Positions 1 to 8,219 of a DNA stretch of 64,000 nt are shown here, piece after piece; the stretch's first letter is position 1, and each line of letters opens with the position of its first letter. Both the position numbers and the translations under genes were made by a program. This DNA is from Glycomyces algeriensis (GTDB lineage Bacteria > Actinomycetota > Actinomycetes > Mycobacteriales > Micromonosporaceae): positions 186,001-250,000 of the forward strand of contig NZ_JAPZVR010000005.1 of NCBI RefSeq assembly GCF_027622855.1. Direction: 5' to 3'. Under the pieces are notes generated by a model. The model did not search any database and had not been told where the DNA came from. It saw nothing but the letters and a program-made list of their open reading frames with translations.

Positions 1-73
1 AAACGTTTCCAATTCATCCCACACGGGCTGGTTTTCGGAAACCGCTGCGCCCGACAACCGCCCCCCCCACCTG

Positions 74-110
74 AGCGCCCTCCTCGCTCCCCCGGCGAGG
101 GGGGCGCTCA
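74..110. terminator. GC-rich hairpin
   Basis: Arms GAGCGCCC and GGGCGCTC enclose a second paired section and a C-rich loop, just after a run of eight or nine C at about 60-68. It could end a transcript entering from the left edge, or be part of a small structured RNA. There is no gene in positions 1-173. Confidence 0.4.
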
Positions 111-127
111 CTATGCGGCGCAAGGAG

Positions 128-160
128 AAGGCCGCCCGGATCGTTCCGGGCGGCCTTTTC
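128..160. terminator. Intrinsic terminator
   Basis: Perfect stem GGCCGCCCGGA / TCCGGGCGGCC followed on the plus strand by TTTTCT. On the minus strand it follows the lipoprotein stop at 174, so it probably works in both directions. Confidence 0.75.
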
Positions 161-173
161 TGCGTCTGCGGCG

Positions 174-788
174 CTAGCCGGCCTCGGCCTGCGCGGCGGC
201 GATGCCCTTGGCGAGTTCGGTGAAGCCCCCGACGAGCTCGTTCACCACGGCCGGGTCCGTGTCCACCGGTGTGGTGTACCGCATCTCGAAGATCGTGCCG
301 CCCTCGTACCAGCCCATCTCCAGGGCCGGTCCCGCGCCGGTGTCCTCGGTGTGGACGATCCAGTAGGCGGCCTCGCCGAGCCCGTCGATCGCCTCGGTGC
401 CGTCGGCGAGCTCCTCCTCGTAGACCTCGACCTTGGCCTCGGTGCCGATCACGAACAGCGTCAGGTCCGGGTAGGCGGCCTCGCCGGTCTGGACGGCGCA
501 GGTGAGCTGGGCCGGCGCCTCCTCGCCCTCGGCGGCCTCGCCGGGCCCGCCCGAGGCGAAGCGGAAGTCCTCGCCCGTCACGGAGTTCAAGGTCGCGGAG
601 TCGATGAGCGGGCACGCGCCCGCGGCGTCGGCCAGGTCGAGCTCGACCGGCTCGGGCGGGGCCGACGCCTCGGTCGACGAGTTCGCGGCGGAGCCCTCCG
701 GCTCCTCGCCCGAGGGCGAGTCGTCGTCACTGCAGGCGGCCAGCGCCATGAGGAACGCGGCGGGGATCGCGATCAGCGCGCGCTTCAT
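174..788 (-). CDS. Small secreted lipoprotein, unknown function
   Basis: 204-residue protein with a lipoprotein signal peptide: basic start MKRALIA, hydrophobic stretch, then lipobox LAAC at about residue 20, so it should be anchored outside the membrane. A Ser/Glu-rich linker precedes a globular domain of about 140 residues with two further cysteines, resembling the small DUF3558-type lipoproteins of actinomycetes; that family assignment is tentative. The ATG at 788 is chosen over upstream starts because the signal peptide begins there and it overlaps the sulfurtransferase stop as ATGA, implying translational coupling. Confidence 0.8.
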   Translation of the reverse strand: MKRALIAIPAAFLMALAACSDDDSPSGEEPEGSAANSSTEASAPPEPVELDLADAAGACPLIDSATLNSVTGEDFRFASGGPGEAAEGEEAPAQLTCAVQTGEAAYPDLTLFVIGTEAKVEVYEEELADGTEAIDGLGEAAYWIVHTEDTGAGPALEMGWYEGGTIFEMRYTTPVDTDPAVVNELVGGFTELAKGIAAAQAEAG

Positions 789-1744
789 CGGGTCTCCCCC
801 TTCGGCGACGCTTGCGAGCCGATAATTGGCTGCTGTGGCGATGCTTGCGAGCCGTCGATTGGCTGCTGTGGCGATGCTTGCGAGCCGTCGATCGGCTCCA
901 GTGGCGACGTTTGCGCGCCGTCGTCTAGCGCGGTCGCCACGGCGCCGCCGCGCGAGACCCAGTCGCTCCAGGAGCCGATGTACACCGGCGGTGTGGGCAG
1001 GCCCGCGGCGGTGACGGCGAGCGCGGTGCGCGCCGCGCCGACGCCGGAGCCGCAGTAGTAGGCCGCTTCCGGGTGGGACGCATAGCGTTCGCGCAGCCGG
1101 TCGGTGTCCGCGAGGTCGTCCTCGCCGAGGAAGAGGTTGATGGCGCCGGGCACGTGGCCGGCGACGGGGTCGATCGGTTCCGTCTCGCCGCGGTAGCGCT
1201 CGGGGGCGCGCACGTCGACCAGTTCGCGGGTCTCGGCCCATTCGGCGGCGGACTCGGCGTCGAGCACGGGGAGGTGCCCGGGGCTGACGTGGACGTTGCC
1301 GGGCTTGGGGTCCGCGGTCTGCGCCTCGAGCGGGAGTCCGGCACCGGTCCAGGCCTTGATGCCGCCTTGGAGGACCTGGACCTGCTCGATCCCGGCCCAG
1401 CGGAGGGTCCACCAAGTACGGGCGGCGGCCAAGCTAATTGACGGCTCGCCCGCGTCGCCGAAGGGGCCGTCGCCGTCGTCGTAGACGAGCACATGTGAGT
1501 CGTCGTCGATGCCGGCGGCGCGCAGGACCGCTTGCAGCGCTTCGGGTTCGGGGAGCGGGTGGCGTCCGCCGAGGGTCTCGACGGGGCCGCACACGTCCCG
1601 GTCGAAGTCGAGCCGGACCGCGCCGGGCAGGTGCCCTTCGGCGTAGTCGGCGTCCCTCGAGGGTCCCCCGAGCGTCCAGCGGACGTCGAGCCGGACCGAT
1701 CCGTGCAGTTCAGCGGCCGCCTCGGCGCCGATCAATGGCCTCAT
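785..1744 (-). CDS. sseA: Thiosulfate/3-mercaptopyruvate sulfurtransferase (two rhodanese domains)
   Basis: 319 residues with two rhodanese domains. The first (about 1-125) is the inactive copy. The second carries the catalytic loop CGSGVGA with the persulfide cysteine at about residue 231. Such enzymes move sulfur from thiosulfate or mercaptopyruvate to thiophilic acceptors in the cytoplasm. Two oddities: the N-domain has an extra segment GPFGDAGEPSIS before LAAARTWW, and the C-terminus ends in an 11-residue repeat (QQPIDGSQASP). Both are encoded by the same DNA repeat in opposite orientations. It is coupled to the downstream lipoprotein and ends 10 bp after the deaminase. Confidence 0.88.
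   Translation of the reverse strand: MRPLIGAEAAAELHGSVRLDVRWTLGGPSRDADYAEGHLPGAVRLDFDRDVCGPVETLGGRHPLPEPEALQAVLRAAGIDDDSHVLVYDDGDGPFGDAGEPSISLAAARTWWTLRWAGIEQVQVLQGGIKAWTGAGLPLEAQTADPKPGNVHVSPGHLPVLDAESAAEWAETRELVDVRAPERYRGETEPIDPVAGHVPGAINLFLGEDDLADTDRLRERYASHPEAAYYCGSGVGAARTALAVTAAGLPTPPVYIGSWSDWVSRGGAVATALDDGAQTSPLEPIDGSQASPQQPIDGSQASPQQPIIGSQASPKGETR
797..935. repeat. Four tandem 33-bp repeats in the sulfurtransferase 3' end
   Basis: Units start at 804, 837, 870 and 903, plus-strand core GGCGATGCTTGCGAGCCGTC. The second and third are nearly identical; the first and fourth are diverged. The 33-bp period keeps frame and gives an 11-residue repeat. An inverted copy of unit 1 with its flank (797-831) lies at 1432-1466. 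Confidence 0.85.
1432..1466. repeat. Inverted diverged copy of the 33-bp repeat
   Basis: The reverse complement of this stretch matches 797-831 at 30 of 35 positions, including the 5' flank CCCCTTCGGCGACGC. It encodes the extra GPFGDAGEPSIS segment in the N-terminal rhodanese domain. Confidence 0.7.
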
Positions 1745-1753
1745 GGCCCCAGA

Positions 1754-2263
1754 TTAACGGAGGTGCGCGTTGGGGCGTTCGGCCGCGTCCGCGAATTCGG
1801 TCATCACGGCGACAACCACGCCGTTCTCCCGCAAAATCGCGTCGCCGCCGGGCGCGTCGACGAAGTTGAGCGGCTCGCCGAGCGCGTACACGACGCGGGT
1901 GACGCCCGCATCGAGCAGCAGGCGGGCGCAGGGGTCGGGGCGTGAGGCGCGGTGCCCGCACGGCTCCATGGAGGAGTAGGCGGTCGCGCCGCGCGCGGCG
2001 GCGCCGGCGTGGCGGAGGGCGACCTCCTCGGCGTGGTCGTTCGGCTCCTCGGCACGCGAGTATCCTTCGCCGACGGCGCGGCCGTCTGCGACGATCACGG
2101 CGCCGACGCTGAAGGCGGTGGTGGACGGCGGGCAGCGTTCGGCCAGATCGACGGCGCGCGCCATCCAGCGGGCGTCGTCCTCTGTGGATTGATCGGCGTG
2201 GTTCGGCACGGTCTCACCGTACCGCTGCACGACGCGACCCGGACGCCACGAGGCGGTAGTCAC
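1754..2263 (-). CDS. Cytidine/deoxycytidylate deaminase-type zinc enzyme (RibD-like)
   Basis: 169 residues. The zinc-deaminase signature is complete: HAEE at about residue 95 (zinc histidine and proton-shuttling glutamate) and PCG...C (MEPCGHRASRPDPC). The spacing and the MARAVDLAERC opening resemble the pyrimidine deaminase domain of RibD, but no reductase domain follows. Substrate cannot be told; riboflavin intermediates, dCMP or a nucleobase are possible. The real start may be internal, since the first 20 or so residues are not family-like. It is probably co-transcribed with the sulfurtransferase 10 bp downstream. Confidence 0.78.
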   Translation of the reverse strand: MTTASWRPGRVVQRYGETVPNHADQSTEDDARWMARAVDLAERCPPSTTAFSVGAVIVADGRAVGEGYSRAEEPNDHAEEVALRHAGAAARGATAYSSMEPCGHRASRPDPCARLLLDAGVTRVVYALGEPLNFVDAPGGDAILRENGVVVAVMTEFADAAERPNAHLR

Positions 2264-2382
2264 CGGTCCTTGCCGAGGGCCGATACCATGTGGGAGTCCC
2301 CCGACACTCCAGCCACGTCAGACGTGCGCGCGGCGAACGATTCCAGAGGCCCGCGGGTCGCCGATCAAGTGAGGTGCAGTAG

Positions 2383-3741
2383 TTGTCCGTCCAGTCCCCT
2401 CCCGCTCCGACACAGGCGCCCAGCGCACCTGCTGCAACCGGGCAGCGACGGTTCGACCGCGTGCTGGCCGCGCTGCGGTTCACGCCCGGGCAGCTGCGCG
2501 GTGTGCTCGTCCTGGTCGCGGCGCTCATCCTCGGCGCCGGGATCACCGGCATGACCGCGATCATCGCGAAGTCGGCCGTCATCGAGGAGACCACCAGCCA
2601 GTCCGGGCGGCTCTCCGTGGCCGCCCTGTCGCTGTACCAGGCGCTCTCGCAGGCCGACGCGACCGCCGCGTCCTCGTACCTGACGGCGGGCACGCCCTCG
2701 GACGAGATGAACGAGACCTACCGCGAGGCGATGCGCGACGCCACCGTCGCCCTCGCCACGGCCGCAGGGGAAGTGAAGACCCCCGCTGACACCGCGCTGG
2801 TCGCCGAGCTCAACGCCCGCATGCCGGTCTACACCGGGCTGGTGGAGACCGCGCGGACCTTCAACCGCCTCGGCGAGCCCGTCGGCGCGACCTACCAGGA
2901 GCAGGCCTCCACGCTCATGCGCGAGGAGATGCTGCCGAAGGCGCACGACCTCCAGGAGAACTCGCTCGGGCAGCTGAACGACTCGCGCGCGGAGGCCGCG
3001 GCATTCCCGTGGGTCGCCGCCGGACTGGCCGTCGCCGCGCTCGGCACGCTCGTGTGGGCCCAGATGTGGCTCTCGCGCAAGACGAACCGCGTGTTCAACC
3101 TCGGGCTCGTCGGCAGCACCGTGCTGCTCGTCGGGTTCGCCGGCTGGCTCGCGACGGCCTCGCTGGCGTCGGCGAGCCACACCAACACGTCCCATGAGGA
3201 CGGTTCCGCGCCGCTCGAGCTGCTCGCCGAAGCCGAGATCACCGCCCAGCAGGCGCGCGCGGAGGAGTCCCTCCTGCTCATCGCGCGCGGCGAGGACCAG
3301 GCCGCCGCCGACCGCTTCGAAGAGCACTTCAAGGCCCTCACCGACCCCGGCAAGCTGCTCGACCGCCTCGACGAGGCGTTCGCGGACGACGCCGAGCTCT
3401 CTGCGAACATCGACACCGCCCGCGAGGCGGCCGAGACCTGGCGGGCCGGGCACGACGAGGTCGTCAAACTCGCCCAGAGCGGCCAGTACACCGACGCAGT
3501 GGTGCTCGTCGTCGGCGAAGGCGGCGGTGAGGACGCCCCCAGCCTGTGGACGTCCTTCACGACCCTCAACAACGCATTGACCGAAGCGACCGACGTCAGC
3601 GCCGAACGCTTCGCCGAGGCCACCAACGACGCCCAGAGGTCCCTCTCGGGCGCCGCGGCCGGGCTCGCGGCCCTGGCGCTCGGCGCGCTCATCAGCGCCG
3701 CGGTCGGCATCCAGCTTCGAGTGGCGGAGTACTACGCATGA
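2383..3741 (+). CDS. glnX: GlnX-like four-helix membrane protein of the GlnH/PknG amino-acid sensing system
   Basis: 452 residues. It starts at TTG with GAGGTG 7 bp upstream. Membrane helices lie at about 35-57, 208-230, 237-262 and 422-446, leaving two large extracytoplasmic domains (about 58-207 and 263-421) rich in Ala/Glu helices. In mycobacteria and corynebacteria GlnX passes the ligand state of lipoprotein GlnH across the membrane to kinase PknG; here the same three genes are adjacent in the same order. Sequence alone shows only the topology; the name rests on synteny. Its TGA overlaps the glnH ATG (ATGA). Confidence 0.82.
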   Translation: MSVQSPPAPTQAPSAPAATGQRRFDRVLAALRFTPGQLRGVLVLVAALILGAGITGMTAIIAKSAVIEETTSQSGRLSVAALSLYQALSQADATAASSYLTAGTPSDEMNETYREAMRDATVALATAAGEVKTPADTALVAELNARMPVYTGLVETARTFNRLGEPVGATYQEQASTLMREEMLPKAHDLQENSLGQLNDSRAEAAAFPWVAAGLAVAALGTLVWAQMWLSRKTNRVFNLGLVGSTVLLVGFAGWLATASLASASHTNTSHEDGSAPLELLAEAEITAQQARAEESLLLIARGEDQAAADRFEEHFKALTDPGKLLDRLDEAFADDAELSANIDTAREAAETWRAGHDEVVKLAQSGQYTDAVVLVVGEGGGEDAPSLWTSFTTLNNALTEATDVSAERFAEATNDAQRSLSGAAAGLAALALGALISAAVGIQLRVAEYYA

Positions 3742-4694
3742 TCCGAAACCAGCTCCGGCTCGCGGCCGCAGCCGCCGCCTGCCTCGTCCTCGCCGCCTGC
3801 TCGCAGCCGGCCGACATGGGGCCGCCGCAGGTCGACGTCCCCACGCCCCTGCCCTCGGGGATCGACTTCTCCCCCGAGATCGAGACCGAACCGGTCGACG
3901 AGAGCTGCACGCCGCTCGCGTCCTACAACCCCGGCACGACCTCGGTCGAGCAGGCGATCGCCGGCCTCGACAACCAGGACCAGATCACCATCGGCGTCAG
4001 CCAGTCCACGAACCTCATGGGCTACATCGACCCCGAGACGAACACCCCCGCCGGGTTCGACATCGACATCGCCACCGCGATCGCCCACTCGATCCTCGGC
4101 CCCGACGCGACCATCCGCTGGGTCCCCATGACCTCCGGCGAGCGCGAAGAGGCCGTCAACAGCGACCGGGTCGACATGGTCGTGCGCACCATGACCATGA
4201 ACTGCAAGCGCTGGGCCAACGTCGAGTTCTCCGCCGAGTACTTCCACGCCGGCCAGCGCCTCCTCGTGCCGACCGCCTCGGGCATCACGGGCCTCGCCGA
4301 CCTCGCCGACGACCACCGCGTGTGCACCGGCGACGGCTCCACCTCCGTGCGCACCATCGCCGAGCAGTCCGCGGCCCAGGCCGTCACCGTCCCGGACTTC
4401 AACGACTGCCTCGTCCTGCTCCAGCAGGGCACCGTCGACGCCATCACCAGCGACGACACGATCCTCGCGGGCATGGCCGCCCAGGACCCGACCCTCGAGG
4501 TCGTGGGCGAGGCATTCTCCCAGGAGCCCTACGGGATGGCCTTCCAGAAGGGCAACACCGACCTCGCCCGCTACGTCAACGGCGCCCTCGCCCAGATCAT
4601 CGCGAACGGCACCTGGCAGACCGCCTACAACAAGTGGCTCGAAGGGCCGCTGGGCGTCCCGGGCGTGCCGCCGACCCCCCAGTACCGGGATTAA
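3738..4694 (+). CDS. glnH: GlnH-type amino-acid-binding lipoprotein
   Basis: 318 residues with a lipoprotein signal (lipobox LAAC, Cys about 21), then a family 3 periplasmic solute-binding fold: ITIGVSQSTNLMGYIDP, GFDIDIATAIAHSILG, VDMVVRTMTM and an AITSDDTIL hinge segment. The class binds Asp/Glu/Gln or other polar amino acids. No ABC permease or ATPase genes are present, so a receptor role is more likely than transport, as for mycobacterial GlnH, which signals through GlnX to PknG. It overlaps glnX by 4 bp and lies 9 bp before pknG. Confidence 0.9.
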   Translation: MIRNQLRLAAAAAACLVLAACSQPADMGPPQVDVPTPLPSGIDFSPEIETEPVDESCTPLASYNPGTTSVEQAIAGLDNQDQITIGVSQSTNLMGYIDPETNTPAGFDIDIATAIAHSILGPDATIRWVPMTSGEREEAVNSDRVDMVVRTMTMNCKRWANVEFSAEYFHAGQRLLVPTASGITGLADLADDHRVCTGDGSTSVRTIAEQSAAQAVTVPDFNDCLVLLQQGTVDAITSDDTILAGMAAQDPTLEVVGEAFSQEPYGMAFQKGNTDLARYVNGALAQIIANGTWQTAYNKWLEGPLGVPGVPPTPQYRD

Positions 4695-4703
4695 GGGAGC
4701 GCC

Positions 4704-7139
4704 ATGAGCGACCAGCAGCCGCCTCCAGAGCACACCCAGCGGTACCTCCCGGGCGCACACCAGCCCGAAGGCGAGGCCACCGACACCGTCAGCATCCGCA
4801 AGCGGCTCAACACGCCGCCCGCAGTGCCGCCGCAGCCGGGCTTCGCGCCCACGCCCCCCGGCCCGCCCGGGACCAACGCGTTCCCGCCGCAGCACAGCGC
4901 CGCGCCCATCGCGCCGAACTCGGCGCCGCCGGTCCACTCGCCTTCCGCGCCACCGGTCTCACCGCCGCTGCCGCAGCCGGGCACGCTGGGCCTCGCGCCC
5001 GCCGGCGCCCTGCACTCGCCGCCCCCGGCCCCGTACCGGGCCCCCGCCGCGCCACTGCCGCAGCCGATCACCGGCCCCGTCACGCGCTCCACGACCACCA
5101 GCGCCCGCCAGCGCGGCGGCCTCTCCGACATGCCGCCCGTGCCGCCCCGCGACCCCGCCGAAGCGGTCATGGAGCACCCGCAGGTGCCCGAGCACAAGCG
5201 GTTCTGCTCCTCGTGCGGCAAGCCCGTCGGCCGGCCCCAGGCCGGGCGCGCGGGCCGCGTCGAGGGCTACTGCGCGCACTGCCGCACCCGGTACTGGTTC
5301 ACGCCCGCGCTCAGTCCTGGTGACGTCCTCTCCGAGCGCTACGAGGTGCTCGGCGCCATCGCCCACGGCGGCCTCGGCTGGATCTACCTCGCCAACGACA
5401 AGAACTTCGCCGACGACCTGACGCAGCGCTGGGTCGTCATCAAGGGCCTCATCAACACCTCGGACGAGGACGCGATCGAGGCCGCGATCAACGAGCGGCG
5501 CTTCCTCGTCGGCATCGACCACCCCAACGTGGTCGACATCCACGACTTCGTGACCGCCGCCGACCCGCGCTCGGGCCAGCTCCAGTCGTACATCGTCATG
5601 GAGTACCTGGCAGGGAAGTCCTTGCGGGACATCAGGGACGCGGTCGACGAGAACGGCGAGCGCAAGCCGCTGCCGCTGGAGCAGGTGCTCACCTACACCG
5701 CCGAACTGCTGCCCGCGTTCAGCTACCTGCACGACCGGGGCCTGCTGTTCTGCGACTTCAAGCCGGACAACATGATCCACGTCGAGACCTGGCTCAAGCT
5801 CATCGACCTCGGCGCGGTGCGCCACGTCGACGACATGGAGTCGGCGATCTACGGCACGCCCGGGTACTCGGTGCCGAACGACGAGATCCTCTCCGTGGGG
5901 CCGTCGGTGACCTCGGACCTGTACACGATCGGCCGCTCGATGGCCGTGCTGGCCTTGGACTTCAAGGGGTTCACCAGCACCTACCGCGACAAGCTGCCCC
6001 CGGCCTCCGAAGCGCCCGCGTTCGCCGAGTTCGGGTCGTTCCACCGGCTGCTGCTGCGCGCCACGAACGCCGAGCCGCGCTCGCGGTTCCAGGACGCGGA
6101 CGAGATGCGCTCCCAGGTGCGCGGCGTGCTGCACGAGGTGCAGTCGGTGCAGAAGGGCGAGCCGCGGTTCGAGCCGTCGACGCTGTTCAGCGGCGAGCAG
6201 GCCGTGTTCGGCGAGCCCGATGTGGAGTACGACATCCACGCCGTGGGCGACCCGTTCGACGTGGCGCACGCGCTGCCCGCGCCGATGGTCGACCTCGCCG
6301 ACCCGATGGCCGCGTTCATGGCGACCCTCCAGGCCACTGATGCCGCGGGCATCCTCGCCGAGCTCAACGCCGCGCCCGTGCAGAGCCCCGAGGTGCATCT
6401 GCGGCGCGTCCGGACGCTCGTCAACGCCGGGGACCTGCACCAGGCCAACGCGGCGCTCGACCAGTTCGCGCAGCGCGAGGGCAACACCTGGCAGGTCACC
6501 TGGCTGCGCGGCACGATCTCGCTGCTCGCGGCCGATTTCCACACGGCCGCAGCGCATTTCGACGCCGTCTACTCGCACCTCCCCGGAGAGCTGGCCCCGC
6601 GCCTGGCGCTGGCGGCGTGCGCGGAGATGGCGGGCCGACGCGACCTGGCCCTGCCGCACTACACGCGGATCTGGACCTGCGACCACCGGTTCGTCTCGGC
6701 CGCGTACGGCCGGGCGCGCCTGCTCGACCTCGAGGGGAACTCGACGGAGGCGATCTCGACGCTGCACCAGGTCCCGAAGACCTCGGCGCAGTACGGGATC
6801 GCGCAGACCGCGGCGATCCAGACCGCGCTGCACTCGCGCACGTCGCCGCCGTCGCTGCTGGACCTGCACCACATGGCCGGGCGGCTCGACGAGCTGAAGC
6901 TCGAGCCGCGGCGCCGCCACCTGGTGTCGACCCGCATCCTCCACCTGGCGCTGGACACGGTGCTGCGCACCGGGCCCGCGCACGAGCCGCGCGTGTTCGG
7001 CGCGCAGCCGGAGGAGCGGGAGCTGCGCCTGGCGCTGGAGCGGACCTACCGTGACCTCGCCCACGCCTGCACCCGCAGGGAGGACCAGGTGTACTACTTC
7101 GACCTGGCGAACGAACACCGTCCCCGCACGATGCTGTAG
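4704..7139 (+). CDS. pknG: Serine/threonine protein kinase PknG (rubredoxin, kinase, TPR)
   Basis: 811 residues; mycobacterial PknG is about 750. Order: Pro-rich disordered N-tail (1-160); rubredoxin-like metal site with Cys168-x2-Cys171 and Cys190-x2-Cys193; kinase domain from about 213 with Gly-loop AHGGLG, VVIKGL lysine, catalytic Asp351 in CDFKPDN (replacing HRD) and Asp368 in DLG (replacing DFG); TPR region about 520-790. No membrane helix, so soluble. PknG controls glutamate and TCA metabolism by phosphorylating GarA/OdhI FHA proteins, and its metal site affects activity. It lies between its receptor genes and a PP2C/FHA pair. Confidence 0.95.
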   Translation: MSDQQPPPEHTQRYLPGAHQPEGEATDTVSIRKRLNTPPAVPPQPGFAPTPPGPPGTNAFPPQHSAAPIAPNSAPPVHSPSAPPVSPPLPQPGTLGLAPAGALHSPPPAPYRAPAAPLPQPITGPVTRSTTTSARQRGGLSDMPPVPPRDPAEAVMEHPQVPEHKRFCSSCGKPVGRPQAGRAGRVEGYCAHCRTRYWFTPALSPGDVLSERYEVLGAIAHGGLGWIYLANDKNFADDLTQRWVVIKGLINTSDEDAIEAAINERRFLVGIDHPNVVDIHDFVTAADPRSGQLQSYIVMEYLAGKSLRDIRDAVDENGERKPLPLEQVLTYTAELLPAFSYLHDRGLLFCDFKPDNMIHVETWLKLIDLGAVRHVDDMESAIYGTPGYSVPNDEILSVGPSVTSDLYTIGRSMAVLALDFKGFTSTYRDKLPPASEAPAFAEFGSFHRLLLRATNAEPRSRFQDADEMRSQVRGVLHEVQSVQKGEPRFEPSTLFSGEQAVFGEPDVEYDIHAVGDPFDVAHALPAPMVDLADPMAAFMATLQATDAAGILAELNAAPVQSPEVHLRRVRTLVNAGDLHQANAALDQFAQREGNTWQVTWLRGTISLLAADFHTAAAHFDAVYSHLPGELAPRLALAACAEMAGRRDLALPHYTRIWTCDHRFVSAAYGRARLLDLEGNSTEAISTLHQVPKTSAQYGIAQTAAIQTALHSRTSPPSLLDLHHMAGRLDELKLEPRRRHLVSTRILHLALDTVLRTGPAHEPRVFGAQPEERELRLALERTYRDLAHACTRREDQVYYFDLANEHRPRTML

Positions 7140-7151
7140 CGAAGGAGCCCT

Positions 7152-8219
7152 ATGCAGCCCTCATCCACCTTGGGCGCCGCGAAGCGTTGCACCGCTTGCG
7201 GTCTCCCCGCCGACATCGGCCGCTACTGCGAGGATTGCGGCGGCGATCTGGAGGAGTTCGCGGTCCCGGCCGAGGAGGTCCCCTGGCGTTCCTCCATCGC
7301 GGTCGAGGAGAACACCGACCATCCCGGCGGCTCGGACGACCACATCGCGTTCGTGCTGCCCGGGATCGGCGCCGCGACCGACGTGGGCCACCGGCACCAC
7401 TACAACCAGGACTCGATCGCGATCGCGGTCGCCGACGACGGGCGCAAGATCGCGGTCGTCTGCGACGGCGTCTCCGGCGCCTCGGACTCCGAGCGCGCGT
7501 CACTCGCAGGAGTGGAAGCGGCCGTGACGGAGATCCGCGCGGCGCTCGGCGAGGGGCTCACCGCGGAGGACGCGTCGCGCCGCGGCGTGGGCGCGGCCCA
7601 CTCGGCGGTGGCCGCGGTCGGGAAGCAGTACCCGAACTCGCCGCCGTCCTCCACGTACGTCTCGGCCGTGGTCGAGGGGAACCAGGCGATCCTGTGCTGG
7701 GTCGGCGATTCGCGAGCGTACTGGGCCGGCGAGAAAGAGGCGAGATGCCTCACGGTGGACGACACGATCCAGGCCCGCCTGGAGTACCAGGGGGTCGACC
7801 CGGCGGACGAGCGCTACAAGAACCCGTACGCCAAGGCCCTGCTCGCGTGGCTCGGCGCGGACGCGCCGACCCTCAACCCGAACCTCCTCCGGGTGGATCT
7901 GGGCGGTGGGCATGTCGTAGTGTGCAGCGATGGTCTGTCGCGCTATTTCAATGACGATCACGACCTTCTGCCACTGCCGGACGGCAGCGTTGGCGACAAG
8001 GCGGTAGCGTTGACACGACAAGCGCTCGCCAACGGCGGGCACGACAACATCAGTGTCGCGGTGGTGGAACTCGAATCCCCCGGTTCGGTCCAGGCCGACG
8101 GTCATGCCCAGGAGCATGCCGGCCAGGACGTCCAGAACCAGGGTGACGGGTCCGCCGCGCCCTCTGGTGTCGTCAGCGAGGCCGAGTACACCCAAATGCT
8201 TGGAGGGGGACGACCTTGA
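7152..8219 (+). CDS. PP2C-family protein phosphatase with N-terminal zinc ribbon
   Basis: 355 residues. An N-terminal zinc ribbon (Cys13-x2-Cys16, Cys26-x2-Cys29) precedes a PP2C domain whose metal and catalytic motifs are all visible: NQDS, VCDGVSG, VGDSRAY, CSDGLS and GGHDNISV. It should remove phosphate from Ser/Thr in the cytoplasm and is the natural antagonist of PknG, 12 bp upstream. A good Shine-Dalgarno (AAGGAG) precedes the ATG. The C-terminal 50 residues are Gln/Gly-rich. Its stop overlaps the TTG start of the FHA gene, so the two are translationally coupled. Confidence 0.92.
   Translation: MQPSSTLGAAKRCTACGLPADIGRYCEDCGGDLEEFAVPAEEVPWRSSIAVEENTDHPGGSDDHIAFVLPGIGAATDVGHRHHYNQDSIAIAVADDGRKIAVVCDGVSGASDSERASLAGVEAAVTEIRAALGEGLTAEDASRRGVGAAHSAVAAVGKQYPNSPPSSTYVSAVVEGNQAILCWVGDSRAYWAGEKEARCLTVDDTIQARLEYQGVDPADERYKNPYAKALLAWLGADAPTLNPNLLRVDLGGGHVVVCSDGLSRYFNDDHDLLPLPDGSVGDKAVALTRQALANGGHDNISVAVVELESPGSVQADGHAQEHAGQDVQNQGDGSAAPSGVVSEAEYTQMLGGGRP

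Noticed and set aside
60-110. 6C RNA-like C-rich hairpins at the window start
   Set aside because: A C-run and a C-loop hairpin are present, but the first C-run has no convincing stem; too little sequence on the left to judge.
174-1415. 413-residue minus-strand frame covering the lipoprotein
   Set aside because: Only the part from 788 down is real; upstream it is Arg-rich shadow of the sulfurtransferase gene.
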